DNA of 64,000 nucleotides from Membranipora membranacea (taxonomy: Eukaryota; Bryozoa; Gymnolaemata; Cheilostomatida; Membraniporidae). This document shows positions 60,701 to 64,000 of this stretch, piece after piece (positions within the stretch are counted from its first letter, which is position 1; each line of letters begins with the position of its first letter). The translations under genes and the position numbers were made by a program. The notes beneath the pieces are model-generated. The model was not told where the DNA came from and searched no databases. It was given only the letters and a program-made list of their open reading frames with translations. Location: the NCBI GenBank assembly GCA_914767715.1, contig OU612072.1:23622001-23686000 (forward strand), given 5' to 3'.

Positions 60701-62463
60701 TATCATGGCCAGTAATGAAATCCATTACAATCAGGATGAAGACAAGAAAAATAAGTGATTTCGGTAACTTACAGGAATCAACTCGAGTTTGCCGTACACC
60801 ACCTCAAACACACCACTCTCTATCATAATCCAAGTGTATTTCCTCTTCAGCTCATCCATATCCACCTTGACATTGGACTTCCCATCATAATGCAAAGTTT
60901 CATTTCTATGTTTTCTTATGTATTCGAGCGCATCATAAAGTTCTTTGACCTTCACTTGGTCAGTATCATTCAGCTTGTCGGCTAGCCAAACTACAATCTC
61001 ACTCTCTGCATTGAACCTAACTGGGTTCTTTTTCTAGAATCAAAAATGGTAATTGTCACAATAGAATTGCTCTTCCCTTGAGTTGATAACTGTATCAGAT
61101 ACCACAGCAAGAGCATGGGCAGGATATATTTACAGGATCTGTACCCTAGCGGCATTATATCGTGATTTTCTGTGATACCCTAATGTGGGAATGCATTCAT
61201 TGATTGGCTGTAGAAAATCAAATCATTATTGCAAATAGTAACATTGTTCCATGCGCAGAGGGCTGGCTCAGCAGGCACACTGACCTATATCAGCTACTCA
61301 TGCAGTATTGAGCTGCAAGCAATTCTTTTCACATTAACAAATTCACCAAAAAATGTGGTAAATGATATAATAATTTAATTTGCCAATGCTTTCTATTGAA
61401 ATCAAGTCTGCAAATAGTAACATATCTAAATACCCCTTTAGGTTTGTCCTTCTCAGCCTTCCCTAAATCTATTTACCAATTTACTGCTGTTCAATTTACG
61501 CAGTAACTCAGTGGCTGAATCCATACTCTGCTGGGCTACGAGTGACTCCAAATAACTCAGATCCGCAGGTGAAAGTCCATTGCTCAAAATAATAACAGTA
61601 GCAATAACAGATAGTTTTTCAGCTGTTTTGAAGTTTGCATCTAATGTTTCTGTTGCCAGATCTGTATATAACGTTGTGCCTTTGACTTTCTTTTCCGATT
61701 CATTTGCGCTCACACTTTTGTCACCTGTACTACGCAGTATATCGCTAACCTCTGTTATATACTTTTTATCTTTACAGACTTGATCTGCAATTCTTGCAGC
61801 GACAGATTGTGTTGCGCTGCTACTTTGGGCTGGGGACACAAACACCTTATGGATAATTTTTCCCAAAGTCATTTTCTCATCGAGGATTGTTTTCTCCAGA
61901 ATATCTCTCGTGACAAGCATGATCAGCTTTCTATTGAGCTGCGGGTATGTATTGGGCTGTGGTCTTAGTGCCTTCAATCTGTCTCTGTTCTTCAAACGTA
62001 TTTTTGGTTTGCCTGTTGCCTTTCGTGCATCCTTGGTCAACGGCTCATCATGGTCGATTTTTCCTGCATATTCTTTTACGAAACAAAATCTACAGTTAAC
62101 AATGTTACATCCAGTTTCCAGGTGCGAGGAATTTACAGAAGCTGCATAAGACTGATATTCATCCAAAATGGTTTTAGAGGCTTCTCTTACCAACAAAGCC
62201 AGATCATAAAATTTGGCTGCATCCTCCAATCTTTCATCATTAGAATTTGTCCGACCGTATGCATAATCTACCACACATCTGAAGCGTTCAAAGTTTTCTA
62301 TTTGTGCATCGTCTGTGATGAGACTCTCCGTGAAGTCTAAGTTATCCAAGTAGAAAGTATTTTTCAGGTCACAAAGCAACTCCTCGACTCTTCTAGCAAT
62401 ATAGGCCACGCTTCCAATGGTGTCTAAGTTATACGAGCTGTCCTCCTGTCTACTATTTGCCAT
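57720..62463 (-). CDS. Unrecognised 770-residue protein with a HEPN-type RN-x3-H motif
   Basis: Exons: 62463-61477, 61033-60773, 60249-60161, 59618-59595 (24 nt), 59247-59189, 58612-57720. Total 2313 nt; all phases agree. Exon 1 (1-329) is mostly helical, begins MANSRQEDSSYNLDTIGSVA and has a Cys cluster at C119, C124 and C127 (CNIVNCRFC). Exon 2 (330-416) holds EIVVWLADKL, then ALEYIRKHRNETLHYDG. R372-N-E-T-L-H377 sits at the end of a helix, as in the R-x4-6-H catalytic motif of HEPN ribonuclease domains (also common in DZIP3-type animal HEPN proteins). Exon 3 is a charged coiled coil (EKLDRKREEWLQIKQDF). The C-terminal part (474-770) is a large single-exon globular region with LMDVGVDADGFLGMKLIENY, GKVHLVMMRGI and EIAGLFMAFPDIEMCDYVAY, which I do not recognise. 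No signal peptide or membrane span: probably intracellular. The HEPN reading is from motif and helical context only. Confidence 0.72.
58675..59027. mobile_element. Tc1/mariner-type MITE with tRNA-like core
   Basis: Terminal inverted repeats CCGTAATCCCTCACCTATA at 58677 and its exact complement ending at 59025 are flanked by TA on both sides, giving about 350 bp. No transposase frame is present. The interior contains a CTATAAGACACCCCACCGCT / CTCACTACACTCACTAC region and a tRNA-like segment. The element lies in intron 5 of the HEPN-like gene. Confidence 0.88.
58824..58893 (-). ncRNA. tRNA-Thr(UGU)-like relic inside the MITE
   Basis: Read on the minus strand it has a good D-arm/A box (TAGCTCAGTGGTAGAGC), an anticodon loop CTTGTAA with anticodon TGT, and a T-arm/B-box-like GTGAGTTCAAAACCCAC. 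The anticodon stem (TTGGA versus ACATG) does not pair and the 5' half of the acceptor stem is absent, so it is not a working tRNA. It is best read as a tRNA pseudogene or tRNA-derived SINE head carried in the MITE. Confidence 0.7.
60470..60483. repeat. G homopolymer
   Basis: A run of about 13 G in intron 2 of the HEPN-like gene. Comparable long C runs occur near 4190 and 57126. Confidence 0.9.
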
Positions 62464-64000
62464 TATTTACCTGAAAATGACACAAATGGTGTTAGGAATT
62501 AGATGGAAGGGCAGGGACACTGATATAATATTATTGGACTAAATAATGTTCCCTACAACAATATAAATTACATCCTAGCAAGAGATGGCGGTAAGAAACA
62601 GGACCCTGCATCAGCTTATGAAGCTGTCAGGCGAACAATTGCAAAATCAGAAAAAGTGAAATTTGTTCAAACATAGTGTATTTTGGCCTATCTAAATAAT
62701 GTTGGCATGGATTTACAAGCGCAAGCGGCCCGGAGGTAATAAGGGATATGTGAGCTCTTTATATATACAATACAATTGCTACGCATAATCAGTATGGTTC
62801 CATGCTTCGGATGGGTGGTCCACTCCCATTTTGACTGCATACTTGCCAAGTACGGGGTACGGGGCGGAGCCCCGTCTGCAGAAGCTCTGAGAGCGTTTCC
62901 AGCCACTAGGAAGGGCTAAAAAGGTATATTTGACCCCAAATAATTTCATGTTTGTACTAGTACTAAAATATCTAACTGAGGTGAAATACACTTTAAACAA
63001 TTACAATCAATCCATGGGCACCTGGGACTCTTACATACATGCCTTTACATTGTCAATGTCCAGTATCAAACACCCCATTGGCAAAGTAGAGGCATGTAAG
63101 TCCCAGGGGCCTTTGCCTGTCAAGACAGGCTACAAGTGCCCATGCATCATCATCAAGATCTGAAAATGTGCTCAGTCACAGGCAGTGAGAATCCAGATAA
63201 GGTACTATATTTTTGTTTGACTAACATTAAATATGTTTCAAAGTCTTTGGTCCGAGCTTTGTTAAATTGTAGTGGACCTACCTTTGGAATTGTTAGGTTT
63301 CTATTTTCCTTCACTTAAATTTAACTAGAGTAGACAGTACAAAATTAATACTAAAAAATGTGTGATCTGAAAGGAAATGAAAACTAAAGGTATGCACTTG
63401 TCTAGCTACTTTATATTGTGACCAATGACAGTCAGTGTTGTGAGTTATGAGAGGATGCTATTGGTCATTTACAATAATAGGCTGAATCTTAACAGAACAG
63501 GTAAATTTGTTAGGATTGTTTAATTTGATAATTCCTTTCAATTTTGTGTGCAAAGACCTTAACGGCATACTGACTCTCGTGATCTGACTGGGCATGTAGA
63601 TCACTGATAAACTAGGATATCATTACCACAAAGCAGGTGTCGTAAGGCTAAGTAAGCATCATGCGTGACTTGATTTTGCGCATGTGCAAGAGCAACGAGT
63701 TTAGTTTGGGTTCTGAATGCAACTTTGGAAAGGGGAAATGGGATGTCCCCTGCATAAACTGTCAATCAAAATCAGCTAATAATGACAAGGATAACTATTA
63801 AAGGAGAGGATAACTATTAAAAACAAATCCGCACGCTTTGGGGAGTATGTCACCAGAGCAGGTAGCCAATCAGATGGCTTCGGAATTCCGAGACTCAATT
63901 TTGCAGAGATCAGCTCATGCCCAGAGCTGAGCATGCGCAGAATGCCTTAACAGTAACTAGTCAACAACAGCATGTGCTTGGATAACTATCAAAAAATTGC
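62464..64000. other. Upstream flank of the HEPN-like gene; no further gene seen
   Basis: This should contain the promoter and any 5' leader exons of the minus-strand gene. Apart from the foldback at 63013, only short, biased open frames are present and none has splice-compatible neighbours. Confidence 0.45.
63013..63144. mobile_element. Foldback element (inverted repeat), about 132 bp
   Basis: The ends CATGGGCAC...GTGCCCATG are inverted, as are the inner arms CCTGGGACTCTTACATACATG and CATGTAAGTCCCAGGGG (with a small insertion). No target-site duplication was identified, and its family differs from copies A-D above. Confidence 0.7.

Overview
The window is nuclear DNA of an invertebrate metazoan. 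Every gene that can be read is split into short exons with canonical GT-AG introns. The DNA is AT-rich by eye, introns and flanks are full of minisatellites and foldback MITEs, and the products are animal families: Ly6/uPAR, SRCR, LDL-receptor class A, CUB, a GPR137-family seven-pass protein and an LRRC73 orthologue. The abundance of SRCR, LDLa and CUB modules and the HEPN-like gene would suit a sponge or another non-vertebrate animal; the lineage cannot be fixed from the sequence alone. Exon-intron models were built by hand from open frames, splice-site consensus and phase matching. Where a model is called complete, the summed exon lengths are an exact multiple of three.

Layout, left to right: 1-2817, no supported gene. 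2818-4172 (-), a two-exon Ly6/uPAR protein. 7135-9041 (-), the 3' part of a class-A scavenger-receptor-like gene (coiled coil, Gly-X-Y microexon, SRCR domain). About 9340-10490, a 1.1 kb palindromic satellite. 10841-14095 (+), a gene joining signal peptide, two LDLa modules, a Ly6 domain and a hydrophobic tail, with one apparent lost base. 16890-17848 (+), a small unrecognised three-exon gene. 18395-37556 (-), three closely packed genes in the same orientation: LRRC73 with a long extra C-terminal tail, a charged RS/RD-repeat protein, and an unrecognised ten-exon gene; the gaps between them are only about 430 and 280 bp. 37982-47328 (+), GPR137 homologue, divergent from LRRC73 across a 425-bp shared promoter region. 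49847-54544 (+), a CUB-LDLa single-pass membrane protein ending in a PDZ-ligand-like tail, followed by decayed copies of its last two exons. 57720-62463 (-), an unrecognised 770-residue, six-exon protein with a HEPN-type RN-x3-H motif; its first intron from the 3' end carries a Tc1/mariner-type MITE with a tRNA-like core. 62464-64000, no supported gene.

Surface-recognition modules (Ly6, SRCR, LDLa, CUB) dominate the outer parts, and conserved or intracellular genes occupy the centre. Nothing shows a shared pathway. The best candidates for undescribed biology are the HEPN-like 770-residue protein, the LDLa-LDLa-Ly6 architecture and the LRRC73 tail. A further pattern worth checking is that minisatellites repeatedly abut splice sites.
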